In this document: piece by piece, positions 1 to 7,281 of the stretch | How the letters are laid out: each line of letters starts with the position of its first letter | Position numbering within the stretch: position 1 is the first letter of the stretch | Assembly (NCBI GenBank): GCA_903929925.1 | Contig: CAIYWO010000215.1 | Span: 1-8,709, forward strand | Source of the DNA: an uncultured beta proteobacterium | GTDB lineage: Bacteria > Pseudomonadota > Gammaproteobacteria > Burkholderiales > Burkholderiaceae_B | Direction of reading: 5' to 3' | Length of the DNA: 8,709 nt | Translations under genes and position numbers: made by a program | Notes under the pieces: model-generated | What the model saw: the letters and a program-made list of their open reading frames with translations, nothing else | Told to the model about the DNA's origin: nothing | Database searches by the model: none

Positions 1-329
1 GGACAGTGCCGCAGCCAGTCAAGAATTTGTGGCGCGTCATGCGCCTCGAGCACTTCGGTCAGGGTGTCGCGTTTGCCCGGGCGCCGCGCGCCTGCAGCCA
101 TGGCAAGCAAATGTAGATCGTGGTTCCCCAGTACACATAAAGCCCGGTCTCCCATTGCCATAATGCGCCTGAGTGTTGCGAGTGAGCGTGGCCCGCGGTT
201 GACTAAATCACCGGCAAACCAGAACCTTGCCTTGGGATCGTCTGCGATCTTGGGCTGCTCAAGCAAATGATTCAGGCTGTCACAGCAGCCTTGTACATCG
301 CCAATCATCCAGATACTACCAACGCTCAT
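1..329 (-). CDS. apaH: Symmetrical bis(5'-nucleosyl)-tetraphosphatase, N-terminal part (cut by window edge)
   Basis: This is the first 109 codons of a calcineurin-like metallophosphoesterase of the ApaH family, which splits diadenosine tetraphosphate (Ap4A) into two ADP in the cytoplasm. The metal-binding motifs appear in order: GDVQGC at residues 10-15, GDLVNRGPRSL at 40-50 and VLGNHDLHLLA at 66-76. The stretch ending LDWLRHC (103-109) also matches ApaH. E. coli has GDVHGC where this protein has GDVQGC, but Gln at that place is common in ApaH proteins. The family is about 270-280 residues long, so roughly 60% lies beyond the left edge. The ATG at 327-329 overlaps the lptG stop codon by 4 nt (ATGA), and a purine-rich GGAAGAAG at 338-345 inside lptG can serve as ribosome binding site, which supports this start and translational coupling. 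Identity is near certain from the motifs. Confidence 0.93.
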   Translation of the reverse strand, partial: MSVGSIWMIGDVQGCCDSLNHLLEQPKIADDPKARFWFAGDLVNRGPRSLATLRRIMAMGDRALCVLGNHDLHLLAMAAGARRPGKRDTLTEVLEAHDAPQILDWLRHC

Positions 330-1504
330 ATGGGCGACTTCTTCCAAAAGAAAAATCCGCCGCTACCTTGTGCAATGGCATTCCTGTTTTCCATGAGGAA
401 CACTGCCGTCAGGGCAAGCGTCATGGCGCCAACGTTGGGTAGAAGTGCCGTGACAACGGGTGGCCAGTTAAACAGCAAACTGACGTTCAGTGCGAGTTGG
501 TTGATCATGAAAAACCCCGTGCCCAGCAAGATGCCGAGAAACACTTTCGCGCCGACTCCGCCCCGACGTGTCTGCATAAAGCTTATTGGCGCAGCAATCG
601 TGAGCATCACCAGCAGGGTGAAAGGGTATGCCATCTTTCTCCAGACAGCCACGATTTGCCGGTCTGCCTTCAATTGGTTGCGATCTAAGTAGTCGATGTA
701 ATCGTTTAATGCGACCAAAGACATTCGTTCAGGCGTCAGAATACGGGCCACGAGGCGCTCGCTACTTAAGGTGGTATCGATGGATTTTTGCGGTAATTGT
801 TTGATTGTTGCCGCGGGCTGTCCTGTGACTTTGGCATCAGCCAGGACACTTTTGATGTTTGCGTCGACGTGGGTCTCGACGATGTCCTGCATTTCAAGTT
901 TGCCTTTAAGGAATCTTCCTGACTTAGCTTGAGTCATGACCGATAGAGTGAGTCCGTCCGGGAACTCATAGATCGCCAGGTTTTCAACATTGCCGGACGC
1001 GAGTAACTTTCCGCCGTTGATCACGCGAGTCCCACCATTTGGGGTGGGCTCTTTAAACCAATAGCCGCTCGCCAAACGACCGCCTTCGACCCGGCCGCGC
1101 ATCAGCAGGTTGACCTCGCTACTTTTAATTTCAGCGAGAGGCGTTAAATACTCAGAGAGAACAATCGCACCCAGGATGATCGGTATCGATACGGTCCAGA
1201 GCATGCGCAAGAGCCCCATGCCGCTGACGCCGGACACCCGCAAAATCACGAGTTCGTTGCGCTGTGCCAGACCCGAGAGAGCCAGAATGGCCCCGATCAG
1301 TAAACCAATCGGCAGCAAATCGTAGAGACGGGTAGGCAGGGATAGGCCTTGTAGATAAAACAGAGCCGACAACGGGAAACGTGCGTTTACCGAGTCAAGT
1401 TCATCGACAAGCGTAAAAAATGTGAAGAGTCCAAGCAAAGCAATTAAAACCACCGAGGTGGATCGGTAGATTTCGCGGGCGAGATAGCGACGTGCAGTTT
1501 GCAT
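326..1504 (-). CDS. lptG: LPS export ABC transporter permease LptG
   Basis: LptG is one of the two inner-membrane permeases (with LptF) of the LptB2FG transporter, which extracts lipopolysaccharide from the inner membrane and passes it to LptC/LptA. The 392-residue protein has the family layout: membrane segments near residues 17-35, 62-83 and 101-120, a large periplasmic beta-rich domain of about 170 residues (roughly 121-290), then membrane segments near 293-311, 320-337 and 349-371. The stretch LPIGLLIGAILALSGLAQRNELV (64-86), just before the cytoplasmic coupling region, resembles the LptG rather than the LptF sequence of E. coli. It starts 17 nt after aroE stops, with no clear Shine-Dalgarno site, and its stop codon overlaps the apaH start. 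The partner gene lptF is not in this window; in many proteobacteria the two are adjacent. LptF is the only serious alternative and fits less well. Confidence 0.93.
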   Translation of the reverse strand: MQTARRYLAREIYRSTSVVLIALLGLFTFFTLVDELDSVNARFPLSALFYLQGLSLPTRLYDLLPIGLLIGAILALSGLAQRNELVILRVSGVSGMGLLRMLWTVSIPIILGAIVLSEYLTPLAEIKSSEVNLLMRGRVEGGRLASGYWFKEPTPNGGTRVINGGKLLASGNVENLAIYEFPDGLTLSVMTQAKSGRFLKGKLEMQDIVETHVDANIKSVLADAKVTGQPAATIKQLPQKSIDTTLSSERLVARILTPERMSLVALNDYIDYLDRNQLKADRQIVAVWRKMAYPFTLLVMLTIAAPISFMQTRRGGVGAKVFLGILLGTGFFMINQLALNVSLLFNWPPVVTALLPNVGAMTLALTAVFLMENRNAIAQGSGGFFFWKKSPI

Positions 1505-1521
1505 AAGCTTTAGTGTAATGC

Positions 1522-2385
1522 CTAGCGGGCGCCACGAATTGCCTGACGCAGATCGGAAAGTACGGGCATTACGTCCGGACGTATGCCGTGCCAGATGTAA
1601 AAGCTTTCGGCAGCTTGCCCGACCAGCATCCCTAGCCCATCGCTCGTATGTGCAGCACCATCACGCTGCGCGGCAAGCATAAAGGGTGTGTCTTTGGCTC
1701 CATACATCATGTCATAGGCCCAGGCGTTTTTTGCATAAAGCTGGGGTGCAACCGCTGGCACCTCCCCACTAAGACTACTGGAGCTTGAGTTGATCACGAG
1801 ATCCCAGCTTTCCGGGCTACCTACTTCCTCGAGGCCGCCAGCAGTGAGTTTGTGTGGCTCAACAGGGGCCAGCTTTTGATGCTGCGCAATGAGTTCATGT
1901 GCACGGATGGCAGTTCTGTTGATCACGTGAAGTCTGGCACACCCAGCGTCCAGCAGAGGACCTAGCACGCCGCGTGCGGCGCCACCCGCGCCAATCAACA
2001 GGACGCGTGTGTCCGTATTCAGCGCAGCGAGTCGTTGCAAGTCCTGAACAAGTCCGACTCCATCTGTATTGCACCCATATAGTGCGCCTTGCTCGGTCCA
2101 CAGCGTATTGACTGCTTGCGCTAACGTCGCCCGCTGGCTCAAGTGCATGCGGGCGAGCTCCCAAGCTTCTAGCTTAAAGGGCACCGTGATGTTCAACCCT
2201 CGGCCACCCGCGTCAAAAAACTCATCGACCGTGCGCGCGAAGCCATCAAGCGGTGACAGAATCCGGTCGTAGCGTAGCGCAATACCGGTTTGCTCAGCGA
2301 ATTGCTGGTGAATAGCGGGTGAGCGGCTATGTTCGATGGGGTTGCCAACGACGGCGCATAAAGTGGGGGCGTGAGAGCTTGTCAT
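1522..2385 (-). CDS. aroE: Shikimate dehydrogenase (NADP+)
   Basis: AroE reduces 3-dehydroshikimate to shikimate with NADPH, the fourth step of aromatic amino acid synthesis, in the cytoplasm. The 287-residue length is usual for the family. The N-terminal substrate domain has GNPIEHSRSPAIH (14-26) and NITVPFK (65-71) with the catalytic Lys71, followed by GCNTDGVGL (104-112) with the catalytic Asp108. The NADP-binding fold has the glycine-rich GAGGAARG (132-139) and NRT (156-158). DMMYGAKDTPF (225-235) and DGLGMLVGQAAESFYIWHG (249-267) complete the active-site lid and C-terminal helices. The segment INSSSSSLSGE (198-208) replaces the more common NATSxxLSGE form with a run of serines. The ATG overlaps the upstream stop codon by 4 nt (ATGA) and has no evident Shine-Dalgarno site, so translation is probably coupled. 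A YdiB-like paralogue is possible but the sequence is typical AroE. Confidence 0.95.
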   Translation of the reverse strand: MTSSHAPTLCAVVGNPIEHSRSPAIHQQFAEQTGIALRYDRILSPLDGFARTVDEFFDAGGRGLNITVPFKLEAWELARMHLSQRATLAQAVNTLWTEQGALYGCNTDGVGLVQDLQRLAALNTDTRVLLIGAGGAARGVLGPLLDAGCARLHVINRTAIRAHELIAQHQKLAPVEPHKLTAGGLEEVGSPESWDLVINSSSSSLSGEVPAVAPQLYAKNAWAYDMMYGAKDTPFMLAAQRDGAAHTSDGLGMLVGQAAESFYIWHGIRPDVMPVLSDLRQAIRGAR

Positions 2386-3269
2386 TTCGTGGTGACCGAT
2401 CCGTTTACAAAGTGCCAGGTGCGCGTCAAAACGAGCTCGTCGATTTGACCTGCCATATTTTGAGGGAATGCTGCGAAGGGCGCTGCGAGCTGAGCAATCC
2501 GAAGTACTGCCTGATTGAGAAGCGCCTTCTCGGACGGGCGGTTGATCTGAATGTTTGCAATGGATCCATCTGCACGAATCGTGATCGTGGCTTGCACCGT
2601 ACCGTACACCTTGTCACCTACGCCCTTTGGGTAGTGCTGGGTACCGATCTGCTCAACGCGACGCCGCCATTGATCGATGTAAGGCGCATACGTAGTTTCG
2701 CGCGTTGACGGGGCGTCAAAGTGTTTGCGCGGCCGTTCACTGTATTGTTCGATCTGTTGCGTGAGCACCGCAATGCGATTGTTCCGCATGATCGCTTCTT
2801 GATCATCCTGGTCTGATCCATTGAGATCAGTATCTTTGAGGAAATGCTCGTTTGGACGACCTTCCTGCGCCGCTTGTTGTGATTTTAAGAGGGTGAGTAG
2901 CTCTTGTTGTTGCGCTTCAAGTTGCAATCTTTTCTTAACGAGCGCCTCAAGCATCAGATTGTCGGGAGAAACACCGCCATGTGCGAGTTGACTTGCGCTA
3001 TAGCCCGTTGTGGCATCCCCGCCGCCATCCACGTTGGCTTGTGCAAACAGGCGCGCGACAGTAGGCGTACTATCGGTCTGCGCATTGACCATGATCACTT
3101 CCATTTCGGTGGGTAATGGTTGCCCAGGCGGTTGTCTTGAGACATTCCAGGCAAGAATCGCAACGTGCGTAAGAATCGACAGAGAAACAGCCCAATACAA
3201 AAAACGACGCTGACCCGAGGACCAGTCGGCCGCCGAGGTTAGGGTCAAGGGCGTTGTCTGTAGTGTCAT
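2382..3269 (-). CDS. TonB-like energy transducer / TonB C-terminal domain protein
   Basis: This 295-residue protein has the architecture of a TonB/TolA-type envelope protein. A short cytoplasmic N-terminus is followed by one membrane segment (about 22-42, with a histidine at 35 as in TonB and TolA anchors). Next come a polar periplasmic region with a likely coiled coil rich in Leu, Gln and Lys (about 105-135), and a C-terminal TonB-like domain (about 197-287, YIDQWRRRVEQIG...YGTVQATITIRADGSI...LTRTWHF). The long Pro-Glu/Pro-Lys linker of classical TonB is missing. Known TonB proteins couple the proton gradient, via ExbB/ExbD, to outer-membrane receptors, but neither partner nor a receptor is encoded here, so its substrate and partner are unknown. 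It lies between the ribonuclease and aroE with 4-nt ATGA overlaps on both sides and no Shine-Dalgarno site, so it is translated as part of the operon. The fold assignment is confident; the function is not. Confidence 0.8.
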   Translation of the reverse strand: MTLQTTPLTLTSAADWSSGQRRFLYWAVSLSILTHVAILAWNVSRQPPGQPLPTEMEVIMVNAQTDSTPTVARLFAQANVDGGGDATTGYSASQLAHGGVSPDNLMLEALVKKRLQLEAQQQELLTLLKSQQAAQEGRPNEHFLKDTDLNGSDQDDQEAIMRNNRIAVLTQQIEQYSERPRKHFDAPSTRETTYAPYIDQWRRRVEQIGTQHYPKGVGDKVYGTVQATITIRADGSIANIQINRPSEKALLNQAVLRIAQLAAPFAAFPQNMAGQIDELVLTRTWHFVNGSVTTK

Positions 3270-5152
3270 TCTGTTTGTGTGGCGACGTAACGGCAGTCGA
3301 CCTCAAGGGTTAGTTCATCTGTCGAAAGAATTTGTAAGATCACAACCGCGCCACGTTCACTCTGTGGGAGCCCACCTACACGAAACACAAGCGGGGCATT
3401 GTCCAGGCGCACCAGATCCTCTTTCAGCACGGTTGCCGAGCACTCTGTGATTTGCTGCTGCCGCAACCAACGCAGGCACCAAAAGCGCTCCAAACTATTT
3501 TGGAAATCTTGCCACGCTGTGTATTGCGACTCAAACCCACCGATAATGGCAAACAGGTCCGCATCCTTTGGCTTGAAGGGAGCCACCAAGGGCGCCGAGA
3601 CGCCGTGTTCAATTGCTGCAATGATTTGCCACTGATTCACCAAGTCGACATAGCGTCTTAACGGAGACGTGCACCACGCGTATTGCGCGACACCAATCGC
3701 CTCGTGTGGCAGAGCGTGCGTACTCATGCGCACGCGGCCGCCTTGTTGTGAGCGATAAATGCCTGGCAGACCATTGGTCGCGAGTAGCCCACCCCACGTG
3801 CTATTGGCAAGAATCATGTATTCCGCGACAAGTCGATCGAGTGGCGCATTACGCATACGTGGCATGATCCGCACGGGGGTATCGGGATCGTCTGGATCCC
3901 CGTCCACATAAAAGCTGTACTCGACTCGGTTGTTGTTCTCGGTTTTGCCACGAATAATATCCCGCTGTTTGCTTAGTGAAAGCGCGAGCGTCCAAAGCGG
4001 ACGAATCCAGTCGTTGTAGGGGAGGGTCGTTGTTGGGTCAGCCAGGGCTTCTTCGGTGATGTCTTGATCGAGCGCGTTATGGCGCAGGTTCTCGCGAACG
4101 CTAACGCGTTCAACCTTGCTTTCGTGTGACAGGATTTCGCCTGTCTGCGGATTGGCAGTGAGGTAAAGCGATACGGCCGGTGTCGGACGACCCGCGTCGA
4201 GGGAATAGGCGGCAATCACCGAGTCGGGTTGCATGGGAATTTTGTCGCCTGGCATGTAGACCGTCGACATTCGTGCACGCGCTAATTTGTCAAAGGCGCT
4301 GTCGCGCGTGACGGACAAGCCCGGCGCTGCAATATGAATACCAACTTTCAAGTTGCCATCCGGCAGGACCGTTACAGATAAAGCGTCGTCGATTTCAGTC
4401 GTTGTGATGTCATCAACGGAATAGGCGACGACATCGGCAAGAGGCAGTTCGCTGTCAAAAGAGGGCAGGGTCTCGACAGGAAATGCCCTCCCACGCGGAA
4501 AGTGCGTTGCGATAAAGCGGCCCTTGTGCAGCGCCAGTGCGTGCGGCCAGGCACCAAGTTCCAACAGCACACGCTCGGGCGGTTTTTGTAAAGCGGTGGC
4601 TGCCCCATCCAGTGCCTTCCACGCCTGTGAATTCTTGTCTGGACGGGTCACCAGTTCCATCGCTGAGTCCGCGATGGTTTGGGGCAAACGTCCAGCAATA
4701 ATTTCGTCCGCCCACGCAGCCATTTCAGCAGCTTGTCGTTGTTTCTTTTCTTGTGCCGCAAGGGCTGCCGTCAGGATTTCGGGTGGCGCAGGGCGGTAGC
4801 GACCGCGGCCTCGGCGGTGAAAATAAATAGGCGCACTATGCAGACGCAAGAGCAGAGTCGTTTTTTCTAGCGTGTTGACCGGGTGACCGAAGTAGTCGGT
4901 ACCAAGCGTTTCAACATCGAACTCGTCCTGAGGCGCACACTCCCACAAAAACTGCAATTCAATTTCTTCTGAAAGCCGCTGCGCTTCGGGCATCAAGACA
5001 TCAGGCGCGGGGCTCGCAAAAGTAAACAGACAATTGGCGCGCTTAATTTTGCTACGTTTGCCTGACTCAGATTCAACCTGCAGCGCGGCCTCCGACTCGG
5101 ACATGATGTGTCCAGTCTTGAACGCGCCTTCTTCTTCAAACAAAACGTACAT
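3266..5152 (-). CDS. RNase II/RNase R family exoribonuclease (RNB domain, VacB-like)
   Basis: This predicted 3'-to-5' exoribonuclease degrades RNA processively in the cytoplasm. The RNB catalytic domain spans about residues 235-570. Its acidic metal-binding motif SVDDITTTEIDDALSV (245-260) supplies Asp247, Asp255 and Asp256, with Glu253 where E. coli RNase II has Asp207. TSPLRRYVDLVNQ (495-507) matches the TSPIRKYGD block that holds the catalytic arginine (Arg499 here), and RLVAEYMILAN (440-450) matches the conserved helix before it. The N-terminus (1-45) looks like a small beta-barrel and is unlike the tandem cold-shock domains of E. coli RNase R; about 570-628 may be a degenerate S1-like barrel. 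At 628 residues it is near RNase II size and much shorter than RNase R. It starts 32 nt after mpl with only a weak GGA and overlaps the TonB-like start by 4 nt. RNB membership is certain; RNase II versus RNase R naming is not. Confidence 0.9.
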   Translation of the reverse strand: MYVLFEEEGAFKTGHIMSESEAALQVESESGKRSKIKRANCLFTFASPAPDVLMPEAQRLSEEIELQFLWECAPQDEFDVETLGTDYFGHPVNTLEKTTLLLRLHSAPIYFHRRGRGRYRPAPPEILTAALAAQEKKQRQAAEMAAWADEIIAGRLPQTIADSAMELVTRPDKNSQAWKALDGAATALQKPPERVLLELGAWPHALALHKGRFIATHFPRGRAFPVETLPSFDSELPLADVVAYSVDDITTTEIDDALSVTVLPDGNLKVGIHIAAPGLSVTRDSAFDKLARARMSTVYMPGDKIPMQPDSVIAAYSLDAGRPTPAVSLYLTANPQTGEILSHESKVERVSVRENLRHNALDQDITEEALADPTTTLPYNDWIRPLWTLALSLSKQRDIIRGKTENNNRVEYSFYVDGDPDDPDTPVRIMPRMRNAPLDRLVAEYMILANSTWGGLLATNGLPGIYRSQQGGRVRMSTHALPHEAIGVAQYAWCTSPLRRYVDLVNQWQIIAAIEHGVSAPLVAPFKPKDADLFAIIGGFESQYTAWQDFQNSLERFWCLRWLRQQQITECSATVLKEDLVRLDNAPLVFRVGGLPQSERGAVVILQILSTDELTLEVDCRYVATQTE

Positions 5153-5184
5153 ACGATATCCGGTGATGCGGTGTGATGCCCGCT

Positions 5185-6552
5185 TTAGTGCTGGCGAGTG
5201 AGTGCGTCGAGCAGGCGGGCGTGCACGCCTGCGAAGCCGCCGTTACTCATGATGAGAATATGATCGTTTGGCTGCGCGGCACTGACGATCGCCTGCACCA
5301 GCGAATCGATGTCATGGTGCGCCTGCATGCGTGCTCCGAGCGGAGCAAGGACCTCGGCTGGATTCCAACCCAAGGCCTGCTTGCCCTCCAGCTGACCAAA
5401 GCAAAACACTAGATCGGCGGGCTCAAGCGCTTGCGGCAAGCGTGCGGCCATCGTGCCAAGTTTCATTGTGTTGGAGCGTGGCTCCAGAACGGCTAGGATG
5501 CGCTGCTTCCCAACCTGAGCACGTAAGCCATCAAGCGTTGTACGGATTGCGGTGGGGTGGTGCGCAAAATCATCGTAAACCGTGATGTCGCGCACTGTGC
5601 CTCGGACTTCCATGCGGCGTTTGACGCCGGTAAAGGCGGATAGTGCTTCGACGCTTGTGCGTGGGTCTACCCCAACGTGTGCAGCTGCTGCAATGGCAAC
5701 CAAGGCATTATTGCGATTGTGTGCGCCCGTTAGAGTCCATTGAATGAGGCCGTAGGAGGTATTGTCACGTCGGATCTCGAAGGACAGAGGGCTCATTTCG
5801 CGCGTATGCCACCCACCTTCTTGTCCTGTGCGCACAAGTTCGGCCCAGCAACCCCGAGCCAGTACGCGATCAAGTGCCTCTTCGCCAGTTGGGGCAATCA
5901 CCTGACCAGAACGTGCAATCGTGCGCACGAGGTGGTGAAACTGTGTTTCGATGGCGGCAAGATCCGGAAAGATATCTGCATGATCGAATTCAAGGTTGTT
6001 CAAAATGGCGGTCTTCGGCCGATAGTGCACAAACTTTGAGCGCTTATCGAAAAAAGCGGTGTCGTACTCATCGGCCTCAATCACAAACAGCTGCTGAGCA
6101 GGGTCGTATCTGCCTGACACTTCAAGGCCTGGAGCAACGCCGCCGATTAAAAAGTTAGGCTGCTTGCCGGCATAGTGAAGAATCCAAGCAAGCATTGAAC
6201 TCGTTGTCGTCTTGCCATGGGTGCCAGCGACGGCGAGCACGTGCTGGCCTTGCAATATGTGTTCGCCGAGCCACTGAGGGCCGGACGTGTAGGGTAGGCC
6301 GGCATCCAGAATCGCTTCCATCAAGGGGTTGCCGCGCGTGACCACGTTACCGATGACAAAAAGGTCTGGCTTGAGTGCGAGCTGATCGGCTTCAAAGCCC
6401 TCAATAAGCGCAATGCCCTGCTCCTCAAGCTGTGTGCTCATCGGCGGGTAGACACCGGCGTCACAGCCCGTGACGCGATGACCAGCCGCACGAGCGATGA
6501 GCGCTAAGCTACCCATGAACGTGCCACAAATTCCCAAAATATGCAGATGCAT
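5185..6552 (-). CDS. mpl: UDP-N-acetylmuramate:L-alanyl-gamma-D-glutamyl-meso-diaminopimelate ligase
   Basis: Mpl recycles cell-wall peptide by joining the tripeptide L-Ala-gamma-D-Glu-mDAP to UDP-MurNAc with ATP, in the cytoplasm. The 455-residue length fits the family. The N-terminal nucleotide-sugar domain begins HILGICGTFMG (4-14), the form that separates Mpl from MurC. The central ATP-binding domain has GTHGKTTT (110-117), IEADEYDTAFFDKRSKF (158-174), NNLEFDHADIF (185-195) and TGAHNRNNALVA (275-286). The C-terminal ligase domain has YDDFAHHPTAIR (326-337) and EPRSNTMKLG (357-366). It is the first gene of the leftward group. The ATG at 6550-6552 has the best Shine-Dalgarno site of the minus strand (TAGGAGA, 7 nt away), which fixes the start. 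MurC is ruled out by the ICGTFMG and EYDTAFFDKRSK motifs. Confidence 0.97.
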   Translation of the reverse strand: MHLHILGICGTFMGSLALIARAAGHRVTGCDAGVYPPMSTQLEEQGIALIEGFEADQLALKPDLFVIGNVVTRGNPLMEAILDAGLPYTSGPQWLGEHILQGQHVLAVAGTHGKTTTSSMLAWILHYAGKQPNFLIGGVAPGLEVSGRYDPAQQLFVIEADEYDTAFFDKRSKFVHYRPKTAILNNLEFDHADIFPDLAAIETQFHHLVRTIARSGQVIAPTGEEALDRVLARGCWAELVRTGQEGGWHTREMSPLSFEIRRDNTSYGLIQWTLTGAHNRNNALVAIAAAAHVGVDPRTSVEALSAFTGVKRRMEVRGTVRDITVYDDFAHHPTAIRTTLDGLRAQVGKQRILAVLEPRSNTMKLGTMAARLPQALEPADLVFCFGQLEGKQALGWNPAEVLAPLGARMQAHHDIDSLVQAIVSAAQPNDHILIMSNGGFAGVHARLLDALTRQH

Positions 6553-6558
6553 GACGAA

Positions 6559-6565
6559 TCTCCTA
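6559..6565 (-). promoter_or_regulatory. Shine-Dalgarno site of mpl
   Basis: On the minus strand this reads TAGGAGA, whose AGGAG core ends 7 nt before the mpl ATG. It is clearly stronger than anything ahead of the downstream genes in the same group, most of which have no recognisable site, and suggests ribosomes enter the operon mainly here. Confidence 0.75.
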
Positions 6566-6570
6566 CGTGC

Positions 6571-6600
6571 ATTGTAGAGGGAGAGTGCGTTGCGTTTGAG
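6571..6600 (-). promoter_or_regulatory. Possible sigma70 promoter of the mpl operon
   Basis: On the minus strand a TACAAT hexamer (6571-6576, five of six matches to TATAAT) lies 18 bases after CTCAAA (6595-6600, three of six matches to TTGACA). Transcription would begin near 6564, leaving only about a dozen leader bases and starting within or at the edge of the Shine-Dalgarno site. That short leader and the weak -35 box make this a tentative call. The location in the divergent gap is where a promoter for the leftward genes is expected. Confidence 0.35.
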
Positions 6601-6648
6601 GGGGTTTGTGTCGCAGTATCGCAGTGATCTGACGCTATGATGTGTCTT

Positions 6649-7227
6649 ATGAAACGAAGAACATTTCTGTTTGGTGCAGGTGGGCTAGCCGCGATGCTCG
6701 GTACGGCGTGGTTCGCCTGGAAGTCATCGTCAAGCAGGGCGCCGGCTGCGAACCGCGCAATCGGAGCGCAGCCAGTCAGTAACGCTGCAGCCAAAGCAGA
6801 TCCGGCAGCCTTTTATGAGGCGAGCCTGCCCGACCTGGACGGACAAACGGTCGCGCTACGTACGTATTTAGGGCGTCCAACAGTGGTGAATTTTTGGGCA
6901 ACGTGGTGCGCGCCTTGCGTACAAGAGATGCCTTATTTGGATGCAATCGCGAAAAACTCACCAAAACTTGGTTTTGTTGGAATTGGTATCGATACAGAAG
7001 CTAATATCAAGCAATTTGTATCTAAAATACCCGTATCTTATCAACTTGTGGTTGCGGGTCATGCTGGGATTGCAATGGTAAGAGCCCTCGGAAATGCTGC
7101 GGGAGGCCTGCCATTTACTGTTCTTTTAGCCGAAGATGGCAGCATATTCGACACAATTCTTGGTCAGGTCGAGCCTGAGGATTTGCAGCGTCGCATTAGC
7201 AAACTAATAGTAAATTCGAAGACGTAG
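6649..7227 (+). CDS. tlpA: TlpA/ResA-like membrane-anchored thiol:disulfide oxidoreductase
   Basis: This is a thioredoxin-fold protein expected to act on the periplasmic side of the inner membrane, reducing disulfides in exported proteins such as cytochrome c or copper-site proteins; the target is unknown. Counting from the ATG at 6649, the N-terminus MKRRTFLFGAGG carries a twin-arginine-like motif and a hydrophobic segment (about 5-23). A low-complexity Ala/Ser linker follows. The AhpC/TSA-thioredoxin domain runs from about 56 to 185 with VVNFWATWCAPC (79-90, redox Cys87 and Cys90) and the cis-proline loop GGLPFTVLL (152-160, Pro155). ATGs at 6637 and 6640 would add four residues (MMCL); I prefer 6649 because it begins directly with the signal sequence. 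No start has a good Shine-Dalgarno site. The stretch 6961-7080 is only about 38% GC, lower than neighbouring genes. It reads toward aroQ but a promoter between them may separate the two. Confidence 0.85.
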   Translation: MKRRTFLFGAGGLAAMLGTAWFAWKSSSSRAPAANRAIGAQPVSNAAAKADPAAFYEASLPDLDGQTVALRTYLGRPTVVNFWATWCAPCVQEMPYLDAIAKNSPKLGFVGIGIDTEANIKQFVSKIPVSYQLVVAGHAGIAMVRALGNAAGGLPFTVLLAEDGSIFDTILGQVEPEDLQRRISKLIVNSKT

Positions 7228-7228
7228 A

Positions 7229-7257
7229 TAGACAAATCGCAGGATTTAGCCTATAAA
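7229..7257 (+). promoter_or_regulatory. Strong sigma70-type promoter for aroQ-accB-accC
   Basis: TAGACA (7229-7234, five of six matches to TTGACA) and TATAAA (7252-7257, five of six matches to TATAAT) are separated by exactly 17 bases, the optimal spacing. The -35 box begins 2 nt after the tlpA stop codon. Transcription would begin near 7264, giving a leader of about 67 nt before the aroQ ATG. It would drive the fatty-acid and shikimate genes independently of tlpA. This is the best promoter match I see in the window. Confidence 0.65.
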
Positions 7258-7281
7258 TGCGTACGGCTTGACTGTTTTTGT

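Noticed and set aside
297..299. Loss of the GDxH histidine in ApaH (GDVQGC)
   Set aside because: Gln in this position is common in ApaH proteins and does not indicate a broken enzyme.
267..692. A 141-codon open frame on the plus strand over the end of lptG and the start of apaH
   Set aside because: It is antisense to clear family proteins and shows no domain or ribosome binding site.
5163..5179. GTGATGC repeated twice at 10-base spacing between mpl and the RNB gene
   Set aside because: Seven-base direct repeats of this kind are expected by chance, and nothing else suggests a function.
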